Shown here: piece after piece, positions 9,904 through 19,081 of the stretch
How positions within the stretch are numbered: the stretch's first letter is position 1
Layout of the letters: every line of letters begins with the position of its first letter
Assembly (NCBI RefSeq): GCF_006494425.1
Contig: NZ_VHIV01000001.1
Span: 744,001 to 808,000 of the forward strand
Direction: 5' to 3'
Length of the DNA: 64,000 nucleotides
Source of the DNA: Bacillus dicomae
GTDB taxonomy: Bacteria; Bacillota; Bacilli; Bacillales; Bacillaceae_G
Made by a program: the position numbers and the translations under genes
Notes under the pieces: model-generated
Database searches by the model: none
Seen by the model: the letters and a program-made list of their open reading frames with translations, nothing else
What the model was told of the DNA's origin: nothing

Positions 9904-10671
9904 ATGCATCGCGGCAAAGGGATGAAGTTTGTAGGAGATTCTCGGGTACCAGTAGCTCGTAAACCAAATATTCCAAAAGATTATTCTGAATACCCAGGGA
10001 AAACAGAAGCATTTTGGCCGAACTTCTTGTTAAAAGAATGGATGGTTGGTGCAGTTTTTTTAATCGGTTATTTATGTTTAACAGTGGCGCATCCGTCACC
10101 GCTTGAAAGAATGGCGGATCCAACTGATGCCGGATATATACCACTTCCAGATTGGTATTTCTTATTCTTGTATCAGTTATTAAAGTATTCTTATGCTTCT
10201 GGCTCATTTACTGTAATTGGAGCGTTTATTATGCCAGGGATTGCGTTTGGCGCATTACTGTTAGCTCCATTTCTTGATCGTGGTCCAGAAAGACGTCCGC
10301 TGAAGCGTCCAGTAGCAACTGGATTTATGCTTTTAGCAATTGCATCGATTATCTTTTTAACTTGGGAATCTGTAGCACACCATGACTGGGAAGCTGCAAA
10401 AAAACAAGGAGCAATTGTAAAAACAGCACCAGTTGATAAAAATGATGACGGTTATAAATTAATGCAAAAAAATACTTGTTTAACATGTCACGGTGACAAT
10501 TTACAGGGCGGGGCAGCAGCACCAGCACTGCAAAACTTAACTTTAAAGCCAGAAGAAATTGCTAAAATTGCGAAAGAAGGAAAAGGTTCGATGCCTAAAG
10601 GTGTATTTAAAGGTACGGATGAGGAACTGAAGAAGCTTTCGGAATTCGTTGCAAAGTATAATAAAAAGTAA
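9904..10671 (+). CDS. qcrC: Menaquinol-cytochrome c reductase cytochrome b/c subunit
   Basis: A Bacillus-type fusion: the N-terminal half resembles subunit IV of b6f, with the quinol-site motif PDWYF (83-87) and three membrane helices, and the C-terminal half is a cytochrome c domain with CLTCH (Cys192, Cys195, His196) and a likely axial methionine in KGSMPKG. It carries electrons from the Rieske protein to the terminal oxidase chain on the outer face of the membrane. AAGGAGGGAG precedes the ATG. A terminator closes the operon. Confidence 0.95.
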   Translation: MHRGKGMKFVGDSRVPVARKPNIPKDYSEYPGKTEAFWPNFLLKEWMVGAVFLIGYLCLTVAHPSPLERMADPTDAGYIPLPDWYFLFLYQLLKYSYASGSFTVIGAFIMPGIAFGALLLAPFLDRGPERRPLKRPVATGFMLLAIASIIFLTWESVAHHDWEAAKKQGAIVKTAPVDKNDDGYKLMQKNTCLTCHGDNLQGGAAAPALQNLTLKPEEIAKIAKEGKGSMPKGVFKGTDEELKKLSEFVAKYNKK

Positions 10672-10674
10672 TTA

Positions 10675-10712
10675 AGAGCTGACTACAAAAATTGTAGTCA
10701 GCTTTTTATTTT
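10675..10712 (+). terminator. Terminator after qcrC
   Basis: Arms AGCTGACTACAA and TTGTAGTCAGCT with a three-base loop, then TTTTTATTTT. The T run ends where the longest version of the next frame would start, which argues against that start. Confidence 0.85.
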
Positions 10713-10758
10713 GATGAAAGAAAGTTTACTATATAATAGAGTAGTGTTTGAGAAAAGA

Positions 10759-11382
10759 ATGACTTTGTTTGAAAGGTGTTGGACATACAGCTTGGTTTAC
10801 TTGTATGCAATGTTAAGGCAACGCTCCGTGTTATTATTTTTATTAGTTGTTAACATATTAGGCACAATTTACGGATTTATATGGTATGGAAATCAATTAA
10901 AAGAAACTTCACCTATATTTTGGCCGTTTGTACCCGATAGCCCTATGGCGAGTCTCTTTTTTGTCTTTGTTTTAATTGCTTTTTTAATAAAGAGAAATTG
11001 GGGATTAATAGAGGCGCTAGCAATTGTTACTTTAATAAAATATGGTATATGGGCTGTTGTTGTAAATGCAATTATGATCTATGTAAAAGGTCCTATTGGT
11101 CTTATTGGGTATATGTTAATGCTTTCGCATTTTGCGATGGCAGTACAAGGAGTGATATATGCACCGTTTTACCGTATAAAAAAATGGCATTTTGCGGTAG
11201 CAGCTATATGGACATTACATAATGATGCAATTGATTATTTATTTTGGCAAATGCCGAGATATGGAATTATGCATTTGTTTGTAGGAGAAATTGGTTATTT
11301 TACGTTTTGGTTAAGCATCGCCACACTGTGTATTACGTATTATTGTTGCTTACGTGAGAATCGAAAACAATTTTCTCTATGA
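10759..11382 (+). CDS. ypjA: DUF1405 membrane protein YpjA
   Basis: A polytopic membrane protein of the DUF1405 family with about six hydrophobic segments. The conserved region around GTIYGFIWYGNQL and FVPDSPMASLFF is typical of B. subtilis YpjA, which also follows qcrC. I use the ATG at 10759 (207 residues), because the longer frame from 10711 begins in the T run of the preceding terminator; the ribosome site is weak for both, so the start is uncertain. Function unknown. It may be coupled to the next gene, 25 bases downstream. Confidence 0.8.
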   Translation: MTLFERCWTYSLVYLYAMLRQRSVLLFLLVVNILGTIYGFIWYGNQLKETSPIFWPFVPDSPMASLFFVFVLIAFLIKRNWGLIEALAIVTLIKYGIWAVVVNAIMIYVKGPIGLIGYMLMLSHFAMAVQGVIYAPFYRIKKWHFAVAAIWTLHNDAIDYLFWQMPRYGIMHLFVGEIGYFTFWLSIATLCITYYCCLRENRKQFSL

Positions 11383-11407
11383 TAGTTAGAACATTTAGGG
11401 GGAGAAA

Positions 11408-12094
11408 ATGAAGAAAAATAAGAGTGGTACAAAAATATTGGATCGGTTGATTACGATTGTTGTTTCATATAGCATCGCATTTTCTATATTTGCACTCGCA
11501 ACAACGGCAATTGTATACGGAAAATGGCTATATTATTTTGAAATTGATTTTTTAAACATTCCAGATTTAGCAGATATGACGAAGGATGAGATTAAAAGAA
11601 ATTATGATGTGCTTATCACATATTTATCTCCGTTTTATGACGGATCATTACAGTTGCCAACATTAGATATGTCTACAAATGGTCGTATTCATTTTGTAGA
11701 TGTTAAAAATATTTTAGTGAAAATTCAATATGTAATGTATGCGACAATTATGATTGCAGTGGCAGGCGGTATTTATTTATTAAAAAAGAAAAATGAAAAG
11801 TTTTTATTGCATGGATCGATTTTAACAATTATCTTTCCGATAGCGTTGATGTTACCAATAGCTATTAATTTTGAAAAGAGTTTTGTATTATTCCATAAGC
11901 TTTTATTTAGTAATGATTATTGGATGTTTGATATTGAAACGGATCCAATTATATTAATGTTACCAGAAGAATTCTTTATGCATGCTGCGTGTGCTATTTT
12001 ATTATTTATTTTATTTGGAAGCATATTTTGTTACAGCTTATATAGATATTTCGTAAAAAAGAAAAGGATTTCAAAGGAAAAATTCTCTGTTTAA
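11408..12094 (+). CDS. lit: Lit-type lipoprotein intramolecular transacylase (DUF1461)
   Basis: A 228-residue membrane protein with four predicted helices (near residues 18-38, 108-126, 138-156 and 192-215) and a large extracytoplasmic loop after helix 1. It matches the TIGR01906/DUF1461 family. Founding members from Enterococcus faecalis and B. cereus (Lit) move an acyl chain from the diacylglyceryl group of a lipoprotein N-terminal cysteine to its amino group, giving lyso-form lipoproteins that are weaker TLR2 ligands. The assignment rests on overall pattern and the loop; the catalytic histidine was not mapped. AGGGGGAG precedes the ATG. The terminator overlaps its stop codon. Confidence 0.7.
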   Translation: MKKNKSGTKILDRLITIVVSYSIAFSIFALATTAIVYGKWLYYFEIDFLNIPDLADMTKDEIKRNYDVLITYLSPFYDGSLQLPTLDMSTNGRIHFVDVKNILVKIQYVMYATIMIAVAGGIYLLKKKNEKFLLHGSILTIIFPIALMLPIAINFEKSFVLFHKLLFSNDYWMFDIETDPIILMLPEEFFMHAACAILLFILFGSIFCYSLYRYFVKKKRISKEKFSV

Positions 12095-12110
12095 GAGAAT
12101 TTTTTTGTTT
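12078..12110 (+). terminator. Terminator overlapping the end of lit
   Basis: AATTCTCT and AGAGAATT around a GTTTA loop, then a T run; the stop codon lies within it. Confidence 0.75.
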
Positions 12111-12200
12111 GTAAAACGATAATATATTTTTCGGTTCAGTTCTGTTCTATTCTTGTCCAAATTAACATATTTTGTACTAGTAGTTATAGGGGGGACCGTG

Positions 12201-12989
12201 ATGAAGAGAACATTAATTGGATTGATCGCATTTCTAATTATAATGTTTCCGTTACGTATATATGCTGAAGAGTGGAGTGAACTAACAGGGTTGTTAGATG
12301 ACTCATTACAATTAGTGAAGCGTAATGAAGATGAAAAAGCAGTACAAGTATTACAACATTTCTCGGAGCAGTTTGTAATAAAAGGGAATGAAAAGAAGCA
12401 AGAAGTAACGCCAGATCAAGTTAGAGTTATTTCATTAGCCTATGACAGGGCGAAACAATCTCTCGCGGAAGAAGATGTAAGTAAACAAGTTAAAATTGAT
12501 GATGTGTTAGCTCTGCAGCTCGCTGTTGATGCGCAAGTATCGAAGTATCAACCACTTTGGATGGAGAGAGAAAGAAAAGTAATGGATGCCTTTTCTCAAA
12601 TGGAAAAAGCGATGACAAAAGAAGATACGGGACAGTTTCAAAAAACGTTAAACACATTTTTACATGAATTTAATATTATTTATCCAAGCTTAATGATTGC
12701 CTTGCCAGAAAACGAAGTGCAGCGTGTAAATGCCCATTTATCTTATTTGGATGAATTTCGTAACGTTATGTTAAAAACGAAAGGCGGGCAAATGCAATTA
12801 GGAATCATTAAAGGAGATTTGCAAAAAATATTTCACACAGTAAAAAAAGATGAAATTGCACCCTCTCTCATTTGGTTTATGACAATTACTGGAGGTCTTA
12901 TCTTATTCACATTAACTTATGTTGGGTGGAGAAAGTATAAAGGAGAGAGAGAAAAAAGAAAAAGTAATGTACAATCTAAGAATAGATAA
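12201..12989 (+). CDS. ypjB: Sporulation-associated membrane protein YpjB
   Basis: A 263-residue protein with an N-terminal signal segment (residues 1-22), a long helical extracytoplasmic domain and one C-terminal membrane helix (near 226-245), the layout of B. subtilis YpjB. AGGGGGG lies nine bases before the ATG at 12201, so this start is preferred to the frame from 12153. Its 3' end lies within the longest possible frame of the next gene. Role unknown; the B. subtilis gene is named as a sporulation protein. Confidence 0.75.
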   Translation: MKRTLIGLIAFLIIMFPLRIYAEEWSELTGLLDDSLQLVKRNEDEKAVQVLQHFSEQFVIKGNEKKQEVTPDQVRVISLAYDRAKQSLAEEDVSKQVKIDDVLALQLAVDAQVSKYQPLWMERERKVMDAFSQMEKAMTKEDTGQFQKTLNTFLHEFNIIYPSLMIALPENEVQRVNAHLSYLDEFRNVMLKTKGGQMQLGIIKGDLQKIFHTVKKDEIAPSLIWFMTITGGLILFTLTYVGWRKYKGEREKRKSNVQSKNR

Positions 12990-13098
12990 TGGAATAAATA
13001 AAGATACGGATTGTAAGGTTTATTCATTGACAATGATGGCAGAAGAAAATAGAATGAGAAGTACTATAATTAAAACTTCAATGGAGGTTCAGAGATTC

Positions 13099-13782
13099 AT
13101 GATGTTTTATTTAATTTACTTCGCGATCATAATGATCATACCGTTGTATGCACAGTCAAAAGTACGTAGTGCCTATAGCAAGTATTCACAAGTTTATTCA
13201 ACATCAGGTATGACAGGAGCGGAAGTGGCTCGGAAAATTTTAGATGAGAATGGATTATACAACGTAGCTGTAGAAGAAACACCAGGTCATTTATCAGACC
13301 ATTATGATCCAACTGCTAAAACAGTTCGATTATCAACAGATAACTATTACGGTCATTCAGTTGCTGGTACAGCAGTTGCAGCACACGAAGTAGGACACGC
13401 GATTCAAGATGCAAAAGATTATAACTTTATGCGTATTCGTCATTCGTTAGTGCCAGTTGCAAACTTTGGATCGAATATTTCTTGGATATTTATTATGATT
13501 GGTGCCTTTGCATCTATGTCCAAATTGTTGTTACTAGGTATTATCTTAATGGCAGCAGGAGTTGTATTCCAACTCGTTACATTACCAGTTGAGTTTGATG
13601 CATCAAAGCGTGCAATGCAACAAATTGAAGCGTTAGGTATCGTATCAACAGATGAATATGGGCAAGCTCGTAAAGTATTAAATGCGGCAGCATTAACATA
13701 TGTAGCAGCGGCAGCTGTAGCGGTATTTGAATTATTACGTCTCGTATTAATGTATACTGGTATGCAGCGTAGCGACGACTAA
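13099..13782 (+). CDS. Membrane zinc metallopeptidase
   Basis: A 228-residue neutral zinc metallopeptidase of the YugP-like family. The HEVGH zinc motif (HExxH) lies near residue 97 in AAHEVGHAIQDA, an N-terminal membrane helix precedes it, and two or three more hydrophobic segments follow. It probably cleaves membrane or membrane-adjacent proteins; no substrate is known. The start at 13099 follows GGAGG at 13083-13087; the frame is open back to 12919, inside ypjB, but without a ribosome site there. A terminator follows. Confidence 0.85.
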   Translation: MMFYLIYFAIIMIIPLYAQSKVRSAYSKYSQVYSTSGMTGAEVARKILDENGLYNVAVEETPGHLSDHYDPTAKTVRLSTDNYYGHSVAGTAVAAHEVGHAIQDAKDYNFMRIRHSLVPVANFGSNISWIFIMIGAFASMSKLLLLGIILMAAGVVFQLVTLPVEFDASKRAMQQIEALGIVSTDEYGQARKVLNAAALTYVAAAAVAVFELLRLVLMYTGMQRSDD

Positions 13783-13811
13783 AGACTATCAATTTTGATA
13801 GTCTTTTTTGT
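13782..13811 (+). terminator. Terminator after the zinc peptidase gene
   Basis: AAAGACTATCAA and TTGATAGTCTTT with a two-base loop, then a T run. Confidence 0.85.
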
Positions 13812-13882
13812 TTTGTGGATTGAATTATATAATGTATTGCAAATAGAAATAATAGAAGTAATACGGAAAGGTGGTGGGGGAA

Positions 13883-14524
13883 ATGAAATATCCAGACCAT
13901 TTAGTAAAACAGGTGAAAGAGCGTAGTGCTCCTTATCAATTAGAAGGTTTTTTAAGTGGACAAGGTCCTGAAAATCCGAAATTTATGTTGTTAGGTGAAG
14001 CGCCTGGTGAAACAGAAATTCATAATGGGATTCCGTTTAGCGGGAGGGCGGGAAAACAATTAATGGGTTTTTTAGAACGTATTCACGTTACAAGGGAAGA
14101 AGTATATATTACGAGTACTGTTCGGAGTAGACCTTATAAATGGCGAGAGAAAAAAGAACGAAATGGTGAAATCATACAAAAAAAGTATAATAGAACGCCA
14201 AATCAAGGAGAAATAGTTGCTCATGCGCCTTTGTTAGATTATGAATTAGAGAAAATAAATCCGAAGCTTATCGTCACGCTTGGCAATATTGGTCTTCAAC
14301 GTTTAACAGGAAAAAATAAAAAAATCACAGATGTACACGGACAATTAATAAAACAGCCCATTCAAAAATTAAAGGATATGCAAAGTGCAGAGTTTACATG
14401 GTCAGAGAAAGAATATCATATTTTTCCAACCTTCCATCCGGCTTCAATTTTTTATAATCGGAGTTTATTGGAGCTTATTTATGAGGATTTAGAGAGACTT
14501 ATGCAATATGTAATAAAAAACTAG
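13883..14524 (+). CDS. Family 4-like uracil-DNA glycosylase lacking the iron-sulfur cysteines
   Basis: A 213-residue member of the uracil-DNA glycosylase superfamily: LGEAPGETE near residue 36 is the water-activating motif I and HPASIFYNRSL near residue 190 is the DNA-intercalation motif II of family 4 enzymes. It would remove uracil from DNA. There is no cysteine in the whole protein, so the 4Fe-4S cluster typical of family 4 is absent; the expected cysteine after the central strand reads as serine (TVRSRP). The ATG at 13883 sits behind GGTGGGGG; GTG codons at 13871 and 13874 are alternatives. Confidence 0.8.
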   Translation: MKYPDHLVKQVKERSAPYQLEGFLSGQGPENPKFMLLGEAPGETEIHNGIPFSGRAGKQLMGFLERIHVTREEVYITSTVRSRPYKWREKKERNGEIIQKKYNRTPNQGEIVAHAPLLDYELEKINPKLIVTLGNIGLQRLTGKNKKITDVHGQLIKQPIQKLKDMQSAEFTWSEKEYHIFPTFHPASIFYNRSLLELIYEDLERLMQYVIKN

Positions 14525-14547
14525 AAAAGCTAAAGAGCTTTTCTAGT
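14519..14547. terminator. Bidirectional terminator between convergent genes
   Basis: AACTAGAAAAGCT and AGCTTTTCTAGTT with a four-base loop serves both the glycosylase gene and the converging YitT gene. Confidence 0.8.
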
Positions 14548-14552
14548 TGTGT

Positions 14553-15434
14553 TTATGTATGTAACGGATTTTTATTTTCATCTAATGTAAAACCTTCACC
14601 AACTACATCATGTACATCACTTACAGCAACAAAGGCATGAGGATCTACAGAAGTAATAATATTTTTTAATTTCACGATTTCATTTTTAGCAACAACGCAA
14701 TACAATACGTTCCGTTCCACTTTTGTATACGATCCAACAGCTTTTAAAAAGGTTGCTCCGCGCTCCATCTCAGATAAAATTTTGGCAGCAATTTCATCGT
14801 TTTTATCTGAGATAATAGTTGCTCCTTTTGCTGCATAGGCTCCTTCTTGCATAAAATCAATGACTTTCGCGCCGATAAAAACAGCAACTAACGTATACAT
14901 ACCCTCGCGATATGATAAATAGGTAAGGATGGAGACGATAATGACGATAGCATCAAACATAAACATCGTTTTCCCCATACTCCAGCCAACATATTTATGA
15001 GCGAGTCTCGCGATAATATCTACACCGCCAGTAGTCCCGCCGTATTTAAATATAATCCCAAGACCGATACCAATAAATGCTCCGGCGAATAAAGCCGCGA
15101 GTGTCATATCGTTTTGTAAGTTTAAATGTAAGTTGAGAACTTCGTAGCGTTGGAAAATCCATAGAAATAAAGATACGCTAAAAGTGCCGATTAGTGTATA
15201 TATAAATGTCGTTCTTCCAAGTAACTTCCAACCAATAAAAAATATAGGGATATTTAAAATTAAATTTGAATAAGAAGGGTCAAACTTAAATAGAAAATAC
15301 AATAATAGTGTAATACCGGTAAATCCACCTTCTGCAAGGTGATTTTCAATATTGATATTCACAATACCGAAAGAAAAAATAGCGGAACCGATTAAAATGA
15401 AAATGATATTTCGAATCTTCAAATTTGATGTCAT
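14553..15434 (-). CDS. YitT/DUF2179 family membrane protein
   Basis: A 293-residue protein with five or six membrane helices (YitT_membrane) followed by a C-terminal cytoplasmic DUF2179 domain from about residue 220 (GATFLKAVGSYTKVERNVLYCVV). Glycine-rich GGTTGGVDIIA near residue 130 is characteristic. B. subtilis has the homologue YpjC at this place. Substrate unknown. The reverse-strand ribosome site AGGGGGAT precedes the ATG. It is the only minus-strand gene in the first 21 kb. Confidence 0.85.
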   Translation of the reverse strand: MTSNLKIRNIIFILIGSAIFSFGIVNINIENHLAEGGFTGITLLLYFLFKFDPSYSNLILNIPIFFIGWKLLGRTTFIYTLIGTFSVSLFLWIFQRYEVLNLHLNLQNDMTLAALFAGAFIGIGLGIIFKYGGTTGGVDIIARLAHKYVGWSMGKTMFMFDAIVIIVSILTYLSYREGMYTLVAVFIGAKVIDFMQEGAYAAKGATIISDKNDEIAAKILSEMERGATFLKAVGSYTKVERNVLYCVVAKNEIVKLKNIITSVDPHAFVAVSDVHDVVGEGFTLDENKNPLHT

Positions 15435-15671
15435 ATAGAAATCCCCCTAATTATGTAAATGGCATTGCTCCGCTGAAACGGTAAAACATAATGATAAGTA
15501 ATTTCTAGTTGCTAGTGAAAATAGTGAAGGGTGTAAAATCGCAAAAGAAAGTTTCACTTTATTATAATCTTTCCCAAAAAGGGTCGCAAATAGGTGTTTG
15601 GCGGGGAATAATATTTGTCAAATCGCGATGAATTGGCTAACATGAAAGAGGAAGGATTAGAGGTGAATTGT

Positions 15672-16013
15672 ATGGAAGCAAAAACGATGAAGGATATGCA
15701 GAAAGAAGTAGATGCATATATTGGTCAGTTTAAAGAAGGTTATTTCAGTCCACTTGCAATGATGGCTCGTTTAACGGAAGAAATGGGGGAGCTTGCAAGA
15801 GAGGTTAATCATTATTATGGTGAGAAACCGAAGAAAACAACTGAAAAAGAACGTAGTATTGAAGAAGAGCTTGGAGATGTATTATTTGTTATGATTTGTA
15901 TGGCAAATAGTTTAAATATTGATTTAGAAACAGCACATAACATTGTAATGAATAAATTTAATACTCGCGATAAAGATCGTTGGACACGTATTGATGAGGG
16001 AGAGAAAGAATAA
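15672..16013 (+). CDS. ypjD: MazG-like nucleotide pyrophosphohydrolase YpjD
   Basis: A 113-residue single-domain MazG-type pyrophosphohydrolase that probably hydrolyses non-canonical NTPs to NMP. The metal-binding EExxE pattern is visible in [10 protein letters not shown] and [11 protein letters not shown] start at the ATG at 15672, preceded by GAGGTG, which gives the usual length; the frame extends up to a TTG at 15615. The last base of its stop codon is the first base of the dapB start, so the two are coupled. Confidence 0.88.
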   Translation: MEAKTMKDMQKEVDAYIGQFKEGYFSPLAMMARLTEEMGELAREVNHYYGEKPKKTTEKERSIEEELGDVLFVMICMANSLNIDLETAHNIVMNKFNTRDKDRWTRIDEGEKE

Positions 16014-16813
16014 TGAAAGAAATTAAAGTAATTATCGCTGGACCAAGAGGACGTATGGGACATGAAGCAGTTCTTCTTATGGAAAGAACGGAACATTTTA
16101 ATTTAGTAGCAGCAGTGGATTATAAGCATGGTGGAGAGAAAATCTCTAATTTACCTGGAATGCCAGCATTAGATGCACCTATTTACGCGGATTTACATAC
16201 TTGTTTAGAGGAAGTAGAAGCAGATGTGTTGTTAGATTTAACAACGCCAGAAGTTGGGAAACAACACGTTACACTAGCAGTTGAGCGTGGACTTCGTTCT
16301 GTTATTGGTACAACTGGATTTACAGAAGAAGAGCTAAAACAATTAACCGAGACTGCAAAAGAAAAAGCAGTAGGAACAATTATCGCTCCAAACTTTGCAA
16401 TTGGTGCAGTACTTATGATGAAATTCTCACAAATGGCAGCGAAGTACTTCCAAGATGTTGAAGTAATTGAATTGCATCATGATCAAAAATTAGATGCACC
16501 ATCTGGTACAGCGGTAAAAACAGTAGAATTGATTCGTCAAAATCGTGAATCCAAGCAGCAAGGTCATCCAAATGAAGTAGAGCAATTAGAAGGAGCTCGT
16601 GGTGCAAACGTAGACGGCATTCACATTCATAGTGTACGTTTACCAGGACTTATTGCACACCAAGAAGTAATGTTTGGTGGAGACGGACAAATGTTAACAG
16701 TTCGTCATGATTCATTCAATCGTGCATCATTTATGTCTGGTGTAAAACTATCAATTGAGACAGTAATGAATCTAGATCATCTTGTGTACGGTTTAGAAAA
16801 TATTATCGACTAA
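16013..16813 (+). CDS. dapB: 4-Hydroxy-tetrahydrodipicolinate reductase
   Basis: NAD(P)H-dependent reductase of the lysine/diaminopimelate pathway, needed for cell-wall cross-linking and for spore dipicolinate. The N-terminal nucleotide motif GPRGRMGHE (8-16) and the catalytic [13 protein letters not shown] segment near residue 156 are intact. The length of 266 residues is normal. It overlaps ypjD by one base and heads the dapB-mgsA-bshB1-bshA-cca-birA series with very short gaps. Confidence 0.96.
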   Translation: MKEIKVIIAGPRGRMGHEAVLLMERTEHFNLVAAVDYKHGGEKISNLPGMPALDAPIYADLHTCLEEVEADVLLDLTTPEVGKQHVTLAVERGLRSVIGTTGFTEEELKQLTETAKEKAVGTIIAPNFAIGAVLMMKFSQMAAKYFQDVEVIELHHDQKLDAPSGTAVKTVELIRQNRESKQQGHPNEVEQLEGARGANVDGIHIHSVRLPGLIAHQEVMFGGDGQMLTVRHDSFNRASFMSGVKLSIETVMNLDHLVYGLENIID

Positions 16814-16827
16814 AGGGGAGACAACGG

Positions 16828-17223
16828 ATGAAAATTGCCTTAATCGCACATGACAAAAAGAAAAATGACATGGTTTCGTTTGCATACGCATATAAACCAA
16901 TTTTTGAACAACATGAATTATTTGCAACAGGAACGACAGGGCTTCGTATTATGGAGGCAACTGGCTTAGTTGTAACAAGATATCAGTCGGGTCCTCTTGG
17001 TGGCGATCAAGAAATCGGTGCCATGATTGCAAAAAACGATATGGACATGGTGATTTTCTTCCGAGATCCACTAACTGCTCAGCCGCATGAGCCAGATGTA
17101 AATGCATTACTTCGCTTATGTGATGTATATGCGATTCCACTTGCAACGAATATGGCAAGTGCTGAGATGTTAATGCACGCATTAGAGCGAGGAGATTTAG
17201 ATTACCGCAAGTTTAGAAAATGA
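16828..17223 (+). CDS. mgsA: Methylglyoxal synthase
   Basis: Converts dihydroxyacetone phosphate to methylglyoxal and phosphate, a bypass of lower glycolysis under phosphate limitation. The phosphate-binding TGTTG (near 37) and SGPLGGDQ (catalytic aspartate) are present, as is the QPHEPD histidine. 131 residues. The neighbouring bacillithiol genes make sense because bacillithiol takes part in methylglyoxal detoxification. Confidence 0.95.
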   Translation: MKIALIAHDKKKNDMVSFAYAYKPIFEQHELFATGTTGLRIMEATGLVVTRYQSGPLGGDQEIGAMIAKNDMDMVIFFRDPLTAQPHEPDVNALLRLCDVYAIPLATNMASAEMLMHALERGDLDYRKFRK

Positions 17224-17234
17224 GGGGAACAATT

Positions 17235-17939
17235 ATGAGTGGATTACATATATTAGCGTTTGGTGCTCATGCCGATGATGTTGAAATCGGCATGGCTGGT
17301 ACCATTGCTAAATATACGAAGCAAGGGTATGAAGTAGGTATTTGTGATTTAACAGAAGCGGATCTTTCTTCTAATGGAACGATAGAGTTGAGAAAAGAAG
17401 AAGCAAAGGCCGCAGCTCGTATAATGGGAGTAAAAACGAGACTAAATTTAGCGATGCCAGACCGTGGTTTGTATATGAAAGAAGAATATATACGTGAAAT
17501 TGTAAAGGTGATCCGTACATATAAACCAAAACTAGTTTTTGCACCGTATTATGAAGATCGTCATCCAGATCATGCAAATTGTGCAAAACTGGTGGAAGAA
17601 GCTATTTTTTCAGCGGGAATCCGTAAATATATGCCAGAGGTTCCACCACATCGCGTGGATTCTTTTTATCATTATATGATTAATGGTTTTCATAAACCGA
17701 ATTTTTGTATAGATATTAGTGAATACCTATCGCAAAAAGTGGATGCATTAGAAGCGTATGAAAGTCAGTTTTCAACAGGAAGTGATGGTGTGAAAACGCC
17801 GTTAACAGAAGGTTACGTTGAAACTGTGGTTGCTCGTGAGAAAATGTTTGGAAAAGAAGTTGGGGTCTTATATGCCGAAGGATTTATGAGTAAGAAGCCG
17901 GTTTTATTACATGCTGATTTAATAGGGGGATGTAAATGA
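17235..17939 (+). CDS. bshB1: Bacillithiol biosynthesis deacetylase BshB1
   Basis: Zinc-dependent deacetylase that removes the acetyl group from GlcNAc-malate, the second step of bacillithiol synthesis. The PIG-L/LmbE zinc motif [10 protein letters not shown] lies at residues 9-18 and the second histidine motif RHPDHANC near 112. AGGGGA lies six bases before the ATG at 17235, giving 234 residues; the ATG at 17220 overlaps mgsA and is less likely. It overlaps bshA by four bases (ATGA). Confidence 0.94.
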   Translation: MSGLHILAFGAHADDVEIGMAGTIAKYTKQGYEVGICDLTEADLSSNGTIELRKEEAKAAARIMGVKTRLNLAMPDRGLYMKEEYIREIVKVIRTYKPKLVFAPYYEDRHPDHANCAKLVEEAIFSAGIRKYMPEVPPHRVDSFYHYMINGFHKPNFCIDISEYLSQKVDALEAYESQFSTGSDGVKTPLTEGYVETVVAREKMFGKEVGVLYAEGFMSKKPVLLHADLIGGCK

Positions 17940-19081
17940 AATTAAAAATAGGTATTACATGTTATCCTTCTGTAGGTGGTTCTGGAGTTGTTGGGACAGA
18001 ATTAGGAAAGCAATTGGCGGAACGAGGGCATGAAATTCATTTTATTACATCGGGTTTACCATTCCGATTAAATAAAGTGTATCCAAACATTTATTTTCAT
18101 GAAGTGACGGTAAATCAATATTCTGTATTTCAATATCCACCATACGATTTAGCGTTAGCGAGTAAAATGGCAGAGGTTGCACAAAGAGAAAACCTAGACA
18201 TTTTACACGTTCATTACGCAATACCACATGCAATTTGTGCGTATTTAGCAAAACAAATGATTGGAGAGCGTATTAAAATTGTTACAACCTTGCATGGAAC
18301 AGATATTACTGTGTTAGGTTCCGACCCTTCGTTAAATAATTTAATTCGTTTTGGTATTGAGCAATCGGATGTTGTGACGGCTGTCTCGCATTCATTAATT
18401 AACGAAACGCATGAGCTTGTAAAACCAAATAAAGACATTCAAACAGTATATAACTTTATAGACGAACGTGTATATTTCAAGCGTGATATGTCTCAATTAA
18501 AGAAAGAATACGGTATAAGTGAGAGTGAAAAGATACTTATTCATATTTCAAATTTCCGTAAAGTGAAACGTGTGCAAGATGTTGTGCAGGCATTTGCTAA
18601 AATTGTTACAGAAGTAGATGCCAAGTTGCTTCTTGTTGGAGATGGACCAGAATTTTGCACGATTTTACAGTTGGTGAAAAATTTACACATTGAAGATCGC
18701 GTCTTATTCTTAGGGAAGCAAGATAATGTTGCGGAGTTACTTGCGATGAGTGATTTAATGTTGCTTCTATCAGAGAAAGAGAGTTTTGGTCTTGTTTTAT
18801 TAGAAGCGATGGCGTGTGGTGTACCTTGTATCGGAACAAGGGTTGGAGGTATTCCAGAAGTCATTCAACATGGTGAAACAGGATATTTATGTGAAGTTGG
18901 CGATACGACGGGAGTGGCAAATCAAGCCATTCAGCTATTAAAGGATGAAGAACTTCACCGTAATATGGGAGAGCGAGCAAGAGAAAGTGTTTACGAGCAG
19001 TTCCGCTCTGAAAAAATAGTTTCACAATATGAAGCCATTTATTATGATGTACTAAGGGATGACAAAAATGGAAAGATTTAA
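17936..19081 (+). CDS. bshA: N-acetyl-alpha-D-glucosaminyl L-malate synthase BshA
   Basis: GT4-family glycosyltransferase that joins UDP-GlcNAc and L-malate, the first step of bacillithiol synthesis. It has the N-terminal [11 protein letters not shown] donor-side glycine loop and the C-terminal [18 protein letters not shown] signature (E-x7-E) near residue 280. 381 residues. The start overlaps bshB1 by four bases and its 3' end overlaps cca, so the genes are translationally linked. Confidence 0.95.
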   Translation: MKLKIGITCYPSVGGSGVVGTELGKQLAERGHEIHFITSGLPFRLNKVYPNIYFHEVTVNQYSVFQYPPYDLALASKMAEVAQRENLDILHVHYAIPHAICAYLAKQMIGERIKIVTTLHGTDITVLGSDPSLNNLIRFGIEQSDVVTAVSHSLINETHELVKPNKDIQTVYNFIDERVYFKRDMSQLKKEYGISESEKILIHISNFRKVKRVQDVVQAFAKIVTEVDAKLLLVGDGPEFCTILQLVKNLHIEDRVLFLGKQDNVAELLAMSDLMLLLSEKESFGLVLLEAMACGVPCIGTRVGGIPEVIQHGETGYLCEVGDTTGVANQAIQLLKDEELHRNMGERARESVYEQFRSEKIVSQYEAIYYDVLRDDKNGKI

